NCBI GenBank assembly: GCA_035946735.1
Contig: DASYYZ010000126.1
Span: 1-64,000, forward strand
Origin: Gp13-AA77 sp035946735
Lineage (GTDB): Bacteria; Acidobacteriota; Terriglobia; UBA7540
Direction of reading: 5' to 3'
DNA length: 64,000 nucleotides
The position numbers and the translations under genes were made by a program. Position 1 is the first letter of the stretch. The number at the start of each line of letters is the position of its first letter. Under the pieces are notes generated by a model. That model searched no databases and was not told where the DNA came from. It saw only the letters and a list, made by a program, of their open reading frames with translations. This document shows, piece after piece, positions 47,151 through 56,349 of this stretch.

Positions 47151-47724
47151 CACACGGAGGATTACCGTGGGCACGGTGAAGAAATCCATCGCTGCGATCG
47201 CCTCGCGATGGTTCTTGAGAAAGGTTAACCAGCCCTTGCCGGATTCTCGGGGACGGACGATTTGAGCCAGATACCGGAAAACGTGCATTCCGAGATCTCG
47301 AATCCCAATTTGATAAGCTCGCTGTGGATCCGCGGAGCGCCCCAGGTCGGATTCTCCGCTGGCATGGACCGAATCAGCTTTCGCAGCTCGGAGGTGATCC
47401 TCGGTCGGGCCGGGGCGGCGGCGAGAGAGCAATCGCCAGTACCACCGAGCCGGCGCGATGCCAATGCACGACAGTCTCCGGCTTCACGATGACCAGCGCC
47501 CGCGTCCAGCTTGACCATCGGCGCCGGAGGGTCAGCCAGAACAGGCGATCCCACCGGTTCAACCTGGGTCGAGCGGTTTTGCGTCTGAGAACGGCGACCT
47601 GATGACGCAAGGCGGCAAGCTCAAGTCCGAGGTCATTCCGAGTAGAGGACTCGCGTGGCGCGAGAGGAAGCGCGAAAGGAACTTGGTTAGAGCCCGCGCT
47701 TGGGGCACTCTGGAGGAGCGACAA
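47150..47724 (-). pseudogene. Integrase-core (DDE) transposase remnant in three frames
   Basis: Frame 1 (from 47724): LGLELAALRHQVAVLRRK, WDRLFWLTLRRRWSSWTRAL, VIVKPETVVHWHRAG. Frame 2: PRITSELRKLIRSMPAENPT, WGAPRIHSELIKLGFEISE. Frame 3: RYLAQIVRPRESGKGWLTFL, NHREAIAAMDFFTVPTVILR. In order these make the N-terminal half of a typical integrase-core transposase up to its first catalytic Asp (MDFFTVPT). The rest is gone where it meets the sensor remnant. Two frameshifts and loss of the catalytic core make it inactive. Confidence 0.8.
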
Positions 47725-47813
47725 GCAGTGGAAGTAGACCGCGATTGCAGTGGTGCCTTTGAGCCCGCTTCCGAGTGTGGTTCCAAGTCTGGCGCAAGAA
47801 GCAATGGTGATAC

Positions 47814-47830
47814 AGCTTGCCGGGCAAGCT
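47814..47830. repeat. Perfect hairpin upstream of the IS110 transposase
   Basis: AGCTTGCC and GGCAAGCT are separated by one base. It lies 66 nt before the transposase start, in the non-coding 5' end where IS110-type elements encode their bridge RNA. Confidence 0.55.
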
Positions 47831-47895
47831 GATTCCGCTCAAAAGAGTAGCTAGGGCGCGACTTGGCCACTGTTTGAAGCAGAGAGGAGGGCACC

Positions 47896-49330
47896 GTGGC
47901 CGAGACCATAGAGCAGCCGTTAGGGAAGGGCAAGAGCAAGAGCAAGCGGGGACGGAGGAAAAGGGGCTGGTGTTTGGCCGACAGACCCGCCTTAGAGGCG
48001 AACGCTGCGGGAGTCGATATCGGAGCCCGGGAACTGTTTGTGGCCGTGCCCCCGGATCGGGACTCCGAACCGGTGCGGAGGTTTGGCACCTTTACGGAGG
48101 ATTTGCAGCGCGTGGCCGAGTGGTTGCGTGGCTGCGGCATCACGACGGTGGCGATGGAATCGACCGGAGTGTACTGGATTCCGCCCTTCGAGATGCTGGA
48201 GCAGTATGGACTGCGACCTTGTCTGGTGAGCGCCCGGCACATGAAGAACGTGCCGGGGAAGCGCACCGACTGGCAAGAATGCCAATGGATTCAGTACCTG
48301 CATTCGGTAGGCCTGCTGCGTAGCGCTTTCCGGCCAGCGGCGGAGATTTGCGCGGTGCGGGCGCTGATACGCCATCGCGGTGAGCTCGTAGCCCTGAGCA
48401 GCCAGCACGTGCAGCACATGCACAAGGCCCTGACCCAGATGAATGTGCAACTGCAGCACGTGATCAGCGACCTCACCGGGCTGACGGGCATGGCGAATCG
48501 TGGATGCCATCCTGGGTGGAGAGCGCAACCCGGATGAGTTGGTGAAACTGCGGGATCCCCGCATCCGGGCGGAAGCCGCCGTGGTGCGCAAGTCGCTGGT
48601 GGGTCATTGGCGAGCGGAGCACCTTTTTACGCTGCGGCAGTCGCGGGATCTCTATCGAACCTACCAGCAACGCATTGTGGAGTGCGACCAGGAGCTGGAG
48701 CGGTACCTCAAGAACTTGACGCCACGCGTGGACCCGGAGCAGAAACCGCTGCCCCCGGACGGCAAAAAGCACCGTCGCGCGCGCCGCACCAAAAAGATGG
48801 GGGATTGGCAGGCCGCCAGTGATCTGCGCACCGAAACCTACCGGTTGTTTGGCGTCGACGTGATGCAGATCCCGGGGCTGGAAAAGGGTGCTCTGCATCT
48901 CTTCAGCGAGGTTGGCCGTGATTTGTCGTCCTGGCCCACCGCCCATCACTTCGCCTCCTGGTGCGGGTTATGTCCGGACAACGATCGCAGTGGAGGCAAG
49001 GTGTTATGGACCGGGGTGCGAAAGATCAAGAGCCGAGTCGGGCAACTCTTCCGCCTCGCGGCTCATTCCTTGCACCATAGTTTAACGCCCATGGGTAATT
49101 ACTTACGCCGCCTGCGAGCCCGCTTGGGACCGCGAGCGGCCATCACTGCCACCGCTCACAAGATCGCGATCATCTTCTATACCTTGGTCCAACGCCAAGT
49201 GGAATACGACGAAAGCATCTGGGCGCTGCGCGATGCCGAGCGTCAAGGGCGGTATGAAGCCAATCTCAGACGAGAGGCGAAACAGCTCGGTTACCAGCTC
49301 GTTCCCCTGCCAGAAACACCGGCGACCTGA
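47896..49330 (+). mobile_element. IS110-family insertion sequence, transposase gene frameshifted
   Basis: GTG 47896 follows GAGGAGGG. The first frame has the RuvC-like DEDD domain (GVDIGARELFVAVPP, VAMESTGVYWIPPFEML, NVPGKRTDWQECQWIQYL) and runs to LTGLTGM, then goes off at 48492-48493, where ATGGCGAATC has one G too many. The other frame continues RIVDAILGGERNPDELVKLR and holds the C-terminal Tnp domain (MQIPGLEKGALHLFSEVG, FASWCGLCPDNDRSGGKVL) with the Ser of the recombinase active site, ending at 49330. Apart from one base the ~478-residue transposase is complete. IS110 elements lack classical inverted repeats, so the ends cannot be fixed from sequence alone. Confidence 0.88.
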
Positions 49331-50041
49331 CGCATGTTCCTCAAAAGCGGAGAAGAATGCTACCAACCACGAGAAGAAGGCCATAAAGACTCGGGTCATC
49401 CAACCAGTCTACACGATTGGTTTTCATGGGAAGACCATGAAGCCCAAGCACTGATTGAACAGGCCGATCTGATTTTGAGGACGCGCAGGCCCGCTAGGCG
49501 TTTCCATACCGCCGCGAGCGGAGCGCGCCGTTCATGTGCCAGTTATCGCCGGCGCGGCGGGTTTGGGAATTGTTCGGCGGACATCGCCTTCGGAACTTGG
49601 GACCCACGGGAATGGTCGGAAGCAATAGTGACCGTGAAATGACTATGCATCTGTCCAGTGCTCTCTGTCGTCAAAATCCGATTGCTTCGCAAAATCAGCG
49701 GCCGAACGGATCAGCCGGGAGGGCCGCAGGAACAGAGCGCACCAACCGGCGACGATGCGATCCGAGACGCAGAGGTTGGGAGCGCGCTGGTGGGAGCGAT
49801 TGAGGATCAGCAGTTGATGTTTGACGAGGAGAAACTCAGCCACTACGGAACGGATGCCGCCCCGACTCGCCAGTCGGGCGAGGTGGTGATGAGATGGATG
49901 AAAAGAATCAAGAGATCGCGCATTGCCGCATGGTCGCAAGAAACTGAGAACTCGCGGAATTGCGGCAAATTAGCAATTCGCCCAAGCACACGTTTACGGT
50001 GGCGGCGAAGATCGCAATCGCGAGAGCCGCAAGAATCCGCA
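49331..50041. other. Stretch without supported genes
   Basis: Downstream flank of the IS110 transposase, including a small hairpin (TTCATGG at 49423-49429 pairs with CCATGAA at 49435-49441). Open frames on both strands have no family features and atypical composition. Confidence 0.4.
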
Positions 50042-51148
50042 TCAATCCGTCGCCTGCTCGAGAATGGCGAAACCTCCGGGATTCCACGACTGAACGATGA
50101 TGTAATACTTGCCGTTGAGTTCGCGAAGTACGGCGTTATGGATATGCTTAAAGTTTTCGAGTCCGAGATCGTCCTTGGGAAAAATCGTTGAGATGAACTT
50201 GCCGTTTTCCAATATGTAGATCGGCGCGCCCTTGCGCGGGTCGGGACCGTCGAGCGCCGCGACAACAGCGTATTGGCCGAGATAGTCGATATTGCAAGGC
50301 AGCGAGCCGGTGGGAAACTTCACGCCGTAAAGGTAATGCCCATAGCGCGTGAAGCGCTTGATCTCGCCGTGCATGCGGTCGGAGATGTCAAACTCCTCAG
50401 TGCCAGGCACCACCGTGATTCCGTGCGCGGTGTTGAATTGCGCCGGGCCATCACCCTTGCCGCCGAACGCGAGATCGTTCCACCGGGCGTCAAACGGATT
50501 GGTGTTGATGCCCGCCGTGAGCACGTAATCGAGATCACAATAGCCCGTGGTGACGTAATAGAGGCCGTCGAAATATGCCACCGCTGTCGGCGCGAAGCTA
50601 CCTCCTGCGAGGAAGTACTCGTGGATTTGAGGATACTCGAACGTATTGGTGACGGTGGGAGCGTTCAACGTATCCACAAGCTTGCCGTCGAGTGTTGTGG
50701 TGAATACTTTCCCGGCATCGTCCGAGGGAAACGCCAGGAAGGGCTCGCCGTCTCTGGGGTTGAACCAGATCGCAGTGCCGTGAAGGTTCACGGCCTTCAT
50801 CGATTCGGCGGTAGGCAGTACGCTAACGGTGCGCAGGTCCGGCGCGATGCGAAGAATTCCCACCCCGGGCAGCGCAAAATACGTTTCGCCCTTGCCCTGC
50901 CGCCGGTCCACGGCAAATCCGCCATGCGCCTTCACGAGGACGCTTTTAGCCGTTTCCGGCAGGATTTCGGAATTGTAAAGCAGTTTGAAGCGCATCTTCC
51001 CCTCGCCGCTGACGCCTGAAACCGGCCCTGGTGTGCGCTCTGTACGCGCCTCCGGCGTTTTCCCGGCATACTGCGCCCAGGCGGAGGGAAGGCGCGTCGC
51101 AGGGATGATCAGCGTAACGCAACGTGCAATCCAAGCTCTTCGCAGCAT
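50042..51148 (-). CDS. Secreted NHL/six-bladed beta-propeller-like protein
   Basis: 368 residues from ATG 51148, with AGAGG 6 nt upstream. The signal peptide is MLRRAWIARCVTLIIPATRL ending SAWAQ. Repeated blade motifs: AKSVLVKAHGGFAVDRRQGK, TYFALPGVGILRIAPDLRTV, GKVFTTTLDGKLVDTLNAP, FAPTAVAYFDGLYYVTTGY and KHIHNAVLRELNGKYYIIVQ. The sequence is even and intact despite surrounding decay. Probably a periplasmic or extracellular binding or scaffold protein; no catalytic residues assigned. Confidence 0.78.
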   Translation of the reverse strand: MLRRAWIARCVTLIIPATRLPSAWAQYAGKTPEARTERTPGPVSGVSGEGKMRFKLLYNSEILPETAKSVLVKAHGGFAVDRRQGKGETYFALPGVGILRIAPDLRTVSVLPTAESMKAVNLHGTAIWFNPRDGEPFLAFPSDDAGKVFTTTLDGKLVDTLNAPTVTNTFEYPQIHEYFLAGGSFAPTAVAYFDGLYYVTTGYCDLDYVLTAGINTNPFDARWNDLAFGGKGDGPAQFNTAHGITVVPGTEEFDISDRMHGEIKRFTRYGHYLYGVKFPTGSLPCNIDYLGQYAVVAALDGPDPRKGAPIYILENGKFISTIFPKDDLGLENFKHIHNAVLRELNGKYYIIVQSWNPGGFAILEQATD

Positions 51149-51813
51149 GGCAGCCTCTGAGAAAGAATAGGAAGATCGGGGAGAAGCCCCTCGCGCACCT
51201 GACGAGCAAAGCGCCGGTGAGGACACCGGCGGCAAAACGCCCACCCGCCAGCATATCACAGGTGGAAGCGGGAGGCTCAAAGATCCCGCCGGGCGGCACG
51301 CCGGCGCGGCAGAAATGACGCCGAAAGAGCTGGTCGCCGGCGGTGACGTAGAGGCTTTGGAAATCAGGCCTCCGAAGGCGATGTCCCTGAGCGGCGTCGG
51401 CGCGGGCGTGTTCAGGATCGTGTCCGTGTCAAAAAGGACTACCAGGAGAAAACGGCTTGATGTTGGCAGTCTCGTGCCCTACTTCTACCATGAGGGCCCC
51501 AGTCCTCAATAGGGATTTGCTTTCAGTTCGGGTCGAATCCTGACGCCCTGCCTTCCGCTCCATGAGAGAGACCCGAGGCCGGGCGGCCAGCGTCTGGACG
51601 CGGATGCAGTTCAACTTAGGCGGCCGTTTGCCAACGATAGCGATGATGCAGGCCGCCCACGCGCGGTACTCCGGCGACGTTGGCGGTACCGGTCGGCCTT
51701 CGTTCGACAGCACGGCCAGTCAGCGTCTCCTTGTTCAGGGCATCATGAATGCGATCTTCGCATACTGGACGTATCTGCGCCGGCTGGTTCGAGAATAGCG
51801 GCCAGCCTTCAGG
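51149..51813. other. Gene-free stretch
   Basis: Nothing recognisable; short open frames in several registers without homologous features. Confidence 0.35.
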
Positions 51814-51962
51814 TCTCCAGAAAGCAGAGATTCGACCTCTCTGCGCAAGTCAGCATCGTCCGGGCAGGCTTGAATGAGAAAGTCGGCGCGCTCAACCGCC
51901 TCGCACTGAAGCGCCCCGTTAAATAGTTCTTTAATTCGCTCCCAACGAGCGACGTCCATCAA
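51814..51962 (-). pseudogene. N-terminal scrap of a serine/threonine protein kinase-type gene
   Basis: The ATG at 51959 starts MDVARWERIKELFNGALQCE and continues ADFLIQACPDDADLRREVES then LLSG, the standard opening of acidobacterial Ser/Thr kinases ('RW..IKELF..AL...', 'D..LR.EVESLL'). After about 50 residues the similarity stops and the kinase domain is absent. Confidence 0.6.
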
Positions 51963-52354
51963 ATGTCATGGCAGGAGTGCAAACCGCATAGAGCAAACAA
52001 CAGTCCCGACAGCCCCCTGAGGGTGCCTTAACCGTTGCCGATCCACAGAACCGACGATTACCAAAGCTATTTCTCTCGTTGCTAGGCTAGAAATCTGGCA
52101 AGGGCTCCGATAGAGGCACGCGCCAAGACAACACCGCCTACTTTTGAACTCTGTCAACTAATTGGGTCGTTTGGCAGAATTGTTAGCGCCGGGAATCTTG
52201 CGATCTGTTACCCGCCCCTTCACTGCCAGCAACGACCTTGACGCGTATTATACAACAAGCGAAGGTCTGCCCCTCTAGGCCATGTGTTGGTCCGAGCCCA
52301 GGAGCAGAGGATGTCCCGAACGTCGTTGGAGGTCGAGCCACGGTCTGATTCATC
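51963..52354. other. Gene-free stretch before the IS256 remnant
   Basis: No gene supported. It probably includes the 3' terminal region of the IS256 remnant, but no inverted repeat could be matched to the other side. Confidence 0.35.
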
Positions 52355-53156
52355 TTAGGCCGCTTCCTTCGATGTTTCCTGATTTCGACCCAACGCCGCC
52401 TTGAGCATCCACAGATCCTTGTAGCCCATAATACGGCGGAAGTTTTTCTCGGTCATGAGCAGAGCGGCCGCGGCCTTAGCGCAAGACCATCTTTCCATCC
52501 CGCCAGCGACACACTCGTCGCGTTCGCAGTCGCACTCCGCTGTGAGGACTCTCGATCAGGTTGGTCGAGACCAGGCAGCGCGCCAAGCTCGGGGACAGGT
52601 TGAGCTTCGTAACCGTGAACATCTCTGCCAGCCCTTCGCGCAGACTGGCGGCGGCGCTGGGATATTCCCGCTCCAACCACTCGGCCTGTTTTTCCAGCCG
52701 CGCCATGCCTTCCTTGGCTGGCAGCCGGAAGGCCGCTCGCATCACCGCCTTTACCTGCGGCTTCAGCTCCTCGGGCCCAGGCCGCGATCTTCGCGCAACC
52801 TCTCGTAAGCGGGAACCTTCACTTCCCCTTCTATTTTGTGGCGGAGGCGGGGCCGCTTCACTTTCAGCTTGCGGTCCGCCAATTCCACGCAGCCGGCCTG
52901 CGATCCGTGGTAACGAATGTCGCCTTTGGCCCTGCCCGGCGTCCTGGCGCCGGCCACTTGTTCGGCACTCAACACCAGGATTTGTTCCAGCATCTGGTGG
53001 CCGATTTGATGGATGACGTGCTCGACCACCTGGCTGGCATTTTGGATCAAGTTGACGATGGGAAGCAGGATCTGCCCGTTGGTTTGGGGAGAATTGCTCG
53101 ATGACGGCGGCCGACTCGCGGGCAGCGCGAGTCACGATGTGGTAAGTTCTCTTCAC
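52355..53156 (-). mobile_element. IS256-family transposase remnant, internally deleted and frameshifted
   Basis: The GTG at 53156 follows AAGGAG. Pieces in order: KRTYHIVTRAARESAAVIEQ (frame 1); SQVVEHVIHQIGHQMLEQIL, RKLKVKRPRLRHKIEGEVKV, PAYERLRED (frame 2); ELKPQVKAVMRAAFRLPAKE, SLARCLVSTNLIESPHSGVR, RRVCRWRDGKMVLR (frame 1); then after another shift near 52478 LLMTEKNFRRIMGYKDLWML to the TAA at 52355-52357. About 130 residues with the first catalytic Asp residues are missing between the second and third piece. Not mobile by itself. Confidence 0.82.
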
Positions 53157-53226
53157 GGCGGTAGGCTCCTTTCGGTGTTCTGCGTTTGGCAACCGGATTC
53201 TATCGAATCGGCGCCAACCGCTGCCT

Positions 53227-54820
53227 ACCAACCTTCAACTAAACTCGGGACGCCTTCATTTTTCGAGGATGATTTTCTGAGCTCGAAAATTAAGGGCCAC
53301 GTGAATTCCATTCAAGCCGACCGCTCCGGAAACCTGTGGTTCGGCTGCGATGACGGATTGATTTGCCTTCGCAACGGGATCGTGAAGCGCTACACAGCCG
53401 CTGACGGGCTGACAAGCACCGAAGTGAGAATAATACTCGAAGACCGCCGGGGCACGCTCTGGATTGGCACGGCCGAGGGTTTGTCCTCTCTCAAAAACAA
53501 CCACTTTTTCCCCTTACGGGCGATGAACGGATGGCGATTCGGCGTGGTGGAAGCGTTATACGAAGATGCCACGAATCATTTCGACTCGGTTTGGGCGGCG
53601 GGATGGATTGTCCAATCCAATTTCCGGACCAGGGGTCAGCCGGGAGGATTCAAGGCTCAGGATGGGAAGCTTTGGTTCGCAACCCAGAGGTCGGTAATCA
53701 TCGTGGACCCCAAGGCCGTGCCTTTCGACTCAAGCCCGCCTCCCGTCAAAATCGAAGAATGTACCCTCGAGCAGCAGCCTGTGCCCTGCCGCAGCGAACT
53801 TCGCATCAAGCCGGGCCTGACTAACCTCAAAATCCAATATACCGCGCTGAGTTTTATCAGGCCCGAGGAATTTTTGTTTAAGTACAGGCTAGAGGGATTA
53901 GGCGACTCCTGGACAGACGCGGGTAATCGGCGCACGGCCTACTAATCACATCTCCCGCCCGGCAGGTATGTTTTCAGGGTGATCGCCGCTAACAGCGATG
54001 GCGTATGGAATATGGAGGGCAGCAGTGTACCGATGCTCGTGCTGCCGCCGTTTTACCGTACGTGGTGGTTTATGATATTCGCCCTTGCGACGGCGGTGAC
54101 CGCAGCTTGGCTGGCCTGGCATCGTCGCATATCGCAATTGCGGCGTGCGAACGCCGCGCAGCAGGCCTTCTCGCGCCAACTGATCGCCTCACAGGAAGCC
54201 GAGCGCAAGCGCATCGCCGCCGAACTGCACGATAGCTTGGGAAACACCTCGTAGTCATTAAGAACCTTGCGCTGATCTCTCTGAACGATGGGGCATCCGA
54301 CGGTCCAGCCCAGCCCCAGATGGAGGAGATTTCAGCCACGGCTTCGCAGGCCTTGAGCGAGGTGAGAGAAATTCCCTACAATCTCAGACCGTACCAGTTG
54401 GACCGTCTGGGCTTGACCAAGGCTATTGAAGGCATTGTGAAGAAGGCCTCGGGTGCCAGCACTATTGCCTTCACGGCTGAGATCGACGAGATCGACAACG
54501 CCTTCCCGAAAGACTCAGAGATCAACTTCTACCGCATCGTTCAGGAGAGCGTGAACAATGTGATCAAGCACTCCGAGGCGACTGAAGCCAGCGTGGCGGT
54601 TCGACACACAACGGGCGGGGTAGTGCTCACGATCCGTGATAATGGGAAGGGTTTCACGCCGGGGGCCACCGAATCTCACCGGGGCGCGGGAGGCTTCGGA
54701 CTGATCGGTATTACCGAACTCGCACAGTTGCTGGGCGGCAAGCCGGCTGTTCACTCGGCGCCTGGACAAGGCACGGTGATCAGCATCGAAATTCCACTTG
54801 ACGACACGCATGGGAAATGA
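53227..54820 (+). pseudogene. Propeller-type sensor histidine kinase (HisKA_3), nonsense codon plus frameshift, 5' end lost
   Basis: Three blocks. (1) To 53942: propeller repeats (HVNSIQADRSGNLWFGCDDG, EDRRGTLWIGTAEGLSSLK, QDGKLWFATQRSVIIVDPKA) and the Y_Y_Y domain (TNLKIQYTALSFIRPEEFLF). (2) After an in-frame TAA at 53943-53945, the same frame continues SHLPPGRYVFRVIAANSDG, a TM helix (WWFMIFALATAVTAAWLAW) and the HisKA_3 motif SQEAERKRIAAELHDSLG with the phosphorylated His. (3) A one-base loss near 54247 moves the frame; VVIKNLALISLN, INFYRIVQESVNNVIKHSEA and DNGKGF (HATPase) follow to 54820. The front is cut off by the IS256 remnant. It overlaps the response-regulator gene by 11 nt. Confidence 0.85.
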
Positions 54821-55460
54821 AATACGCGTAATTATCGCAGATGACCATCCTGTGGTCCGCCGCGGACTGCGGCAGATGGTTGAGGCGGACCCCAAGCTCA
54901 AGGTGGTGGGCGAAGCCGCGGACGGTGAGGCGGCGCTGGCTCAGATTCAAGAATTGAAGCCCGCTATCGCGGTTGTGGATGTTGATATGCCGCGCCTCGA
55001 CGGCCTCGGGGTGGCGCGCGAGATTCGGAAGAGGCGGTTGCCGGTAGAGGTCGTTTTTCTGACCATTCACGGCGAAGAGGATGTGTTCCACGCGGCCATG
55101 GACCTCGGATCGAAAGGATACCTGCTCAAAGACAGCGCCGCGACAGAGATCGTGCAGGCGCTTCGCGCAGTGGCGGAAGGCAACTATTACGTAACGCCTT
55201 CACTGGCTGCTCATTTAGTCCAGCGCCGAAGCCGGACCCGCGAATTTGCCGAGCGGACGGGCCTGGGCGATCTCACACCTACGGAGCGCCGTATCCTGCG
55301 TATGGTAGCGGAGGGCAAATCGAGCAAGTCTATGGCAGAGGAACTGTTCATTCACTACCGCACGGTCGAAAACCACCGCACCAACATCTGCCAGAAGCTG
55401 GGGCTCCAGGGCCACAACGCGCTGTTTAAGTTCGCGCTCCAGAATAAGTCGGAGCTGTAA
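54810..55460 (+). CDS. NarL/FixJ-family response regulator
   Basis: 216 residues from ATG 54810 (MGNEIRVIIADDHPVVRRGL). Receiver domain with acidic pair D11/D12, phosphoacceptor D57 (AVVDVDMPRLDG), Thr in FLTIHG and Lys in YLLKDS. The C-terminal LuxR-type HTH is LTPTERRILRMVAEGKSSKS, MAEELFIHYRTVENHRTNIC. Intact, in contrast to the cognate-looking kinase just upstream whose end it overlaps. With its kinase broken it may be an orphan, phosphorylated by another kinase or by small phosphodonors. Target genes unknown. Confidence 0.93.
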   Translation: MGNEIRVIIADDHPVVRRGLRQMVEADPKLKVVGEAADGEAALAQIQELKPAIAVVDVDMPRLDGLGVAREIRKRRLPVEVVFLTIHGEEDVFHAAMDLGSKGYLLKDSAATEIVQALRAVAEGNYYVTPSLAAHLVQRRSRTREFAERTGLGDLTPTERRILRMVAEGKSSKSMAEELFIHYRTVENHRTNICQKLGLQGHNALFKFALQNKSEL

Positions 55461-55810
55461 ATCTCCGCCGATCCCCTCAGCTCCCCGGGCGACTACCGTT
55501 ATTGAAAATTTAGTGGCTTGAGGGGCGCTGTCCCTTCGCTCTCGTTCGGGCAGGCTCTCAGCGCCTGACGAATCTGGTACGGAGACCCGCGCCGCAGAAG
55601 CAGTTACCCCGATCTCCTGCAATCCTTACCCACCCGCAATAGTCCCCCCGCGCGATCCTTGCGCTGTGATTCCCCTTGTGTGGAACCACACGGGTACCCA
55701 TGTGGAACTACACAAAAAAATGTGTAGTTCCACATACCCAAGATGTGTGGTTCCCTCTATTCACTTGCCTCTTTAAGCCCGTTACAGTGCCGCTGTCGTG
55801 AAAGGAACTC
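55461..55810. other. Intergenic region with a nested inverted repeat
   Basis: No gene supported. The prominent feature is the hairpin at 55682-55754. It ends 56 nt before the start codon of the receiver gene at 55811. Confidence 0.5.
55682..55754. repeat. Nested 73-bp inverted repeat
   Basis: Inner stem: ATGTGGAACTACACA (55700-55714) and its exact complement (55721-55735) with an A6 loop. Next: GGGT (55692-55695) pairs with ACCC (55736-55739), leaving a 4-nt bulge. Outer stem: GGAACCACAC (55682-55691) pairs exactly with GTGTGGTTCC (55745-55754). The words TGTGGAAC and GTTCCACA recur several times, so it may be several overlapping operators, a terminator-like RNA hairpin or a mobile-element relic. 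Confidence 0.85.
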
Positions 55811-56191
55811 ATGAACGAACCAGCCGGCCTGAAGCTGCTGATTGTGGACGATAGTGCCCGCGTGCGCCGGCTGATCAAGAGCATGGTAGCCGGACTGGCC
55901 TGCGAGGTTCAGGAGTGCGGCGACGGCGCCGAAGCGCTGCCCGTCTACAACGTTCACCGTCCGGACTTCGTGTTGATGGATATCCAGATGGGTAGGACGG
56001 ATGGCATTACGACCACCCGCCGTATCAAGGAGGCAGACCCACCGGCCAGGATCATTATCGTCACTGACGACGATCAGGCCGACTTGCGCGAAGCAGCACG
56101 GCGGGCGGGAGCGTGCGCTTACGTTGTGAAGGAGAACCTGCTCGAGCTCGTGCGGCTCCTGCAGGGTAGACCCCGCGCTACTGACTGCTGA
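55811..56191 (+). CDS. Stand-alone response-regulator receiver protein
   Basis: 126 residues, ATG 55811, with AAAGGA 6-11 nt upstream. It is a single receiver domain: LKLLIVDDSARVRRLIKSMV (D13/D14), phosphoacceptor D57 in FVLMDIQMGRTDG (a Gly replaces the usual Pro after Met), IIIVTDDDQADLREAA and YVVKENLLELVRLL with the conserved Lys. There is no output domain, so it would act by protein contact, like CheY-type proteins. It does not share an obvious operon with the NarL regulator; the nested hairpin lies between them. Confidence 0.9.
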   Translation: MNEPAGLKLLIVDDSARVRRLIKSMVAGLACEVQECGDGAEALPVYNVHRPDFVLMDIQMGRTDGITTTRRIKEADPPARIIIVTDDDQADLREAARRAGACAYVVKENLLELVRLLQGRPRATDC

Positions 56192-56223
56192 CCGGTGCGG
56201 CCGTTCTGGATCCTGGACTACCC

Positions 56224-56260
56224 AGCCCGCGGGCTCCGACGTAGGACGGGGCTTGCCCCG
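56224..56260. terminator. Two GC-rich palindromes after the receiver gene
   Basis: AGCCCGCGGGCT (56224-56235) is a perfect palindrome. CGGGGC (56247-56252) pairs with GCCCCG (56255-56260) around TT. They lie 33 nt after the stop codon of the receiver gene; there is no T-run, so factor-independent termination is uncertain. Confidence 0.4.
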
Positions 56261-56349
56261 CCCGCCCGGCACGCGGTTTCGATAACGAGAGGCGCGGAAA
56301 GCAGCGCCTTACAGGACCACGAAAACAGAAAAAAAGGAGAGAACAAACC

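Noticed and set aside
48485..48500. Programmed frameshift in the IS110 transposase
   Set aside because: There is no slippery run at GGCATGGCGAATC, and IS110 transposases are normally single-frame.
49658..50191. 177-codon frame on the + strand
   Set aside because: Composition unlike the real genes, overlaps the 3' end of the beta-propeller gene, no family features.
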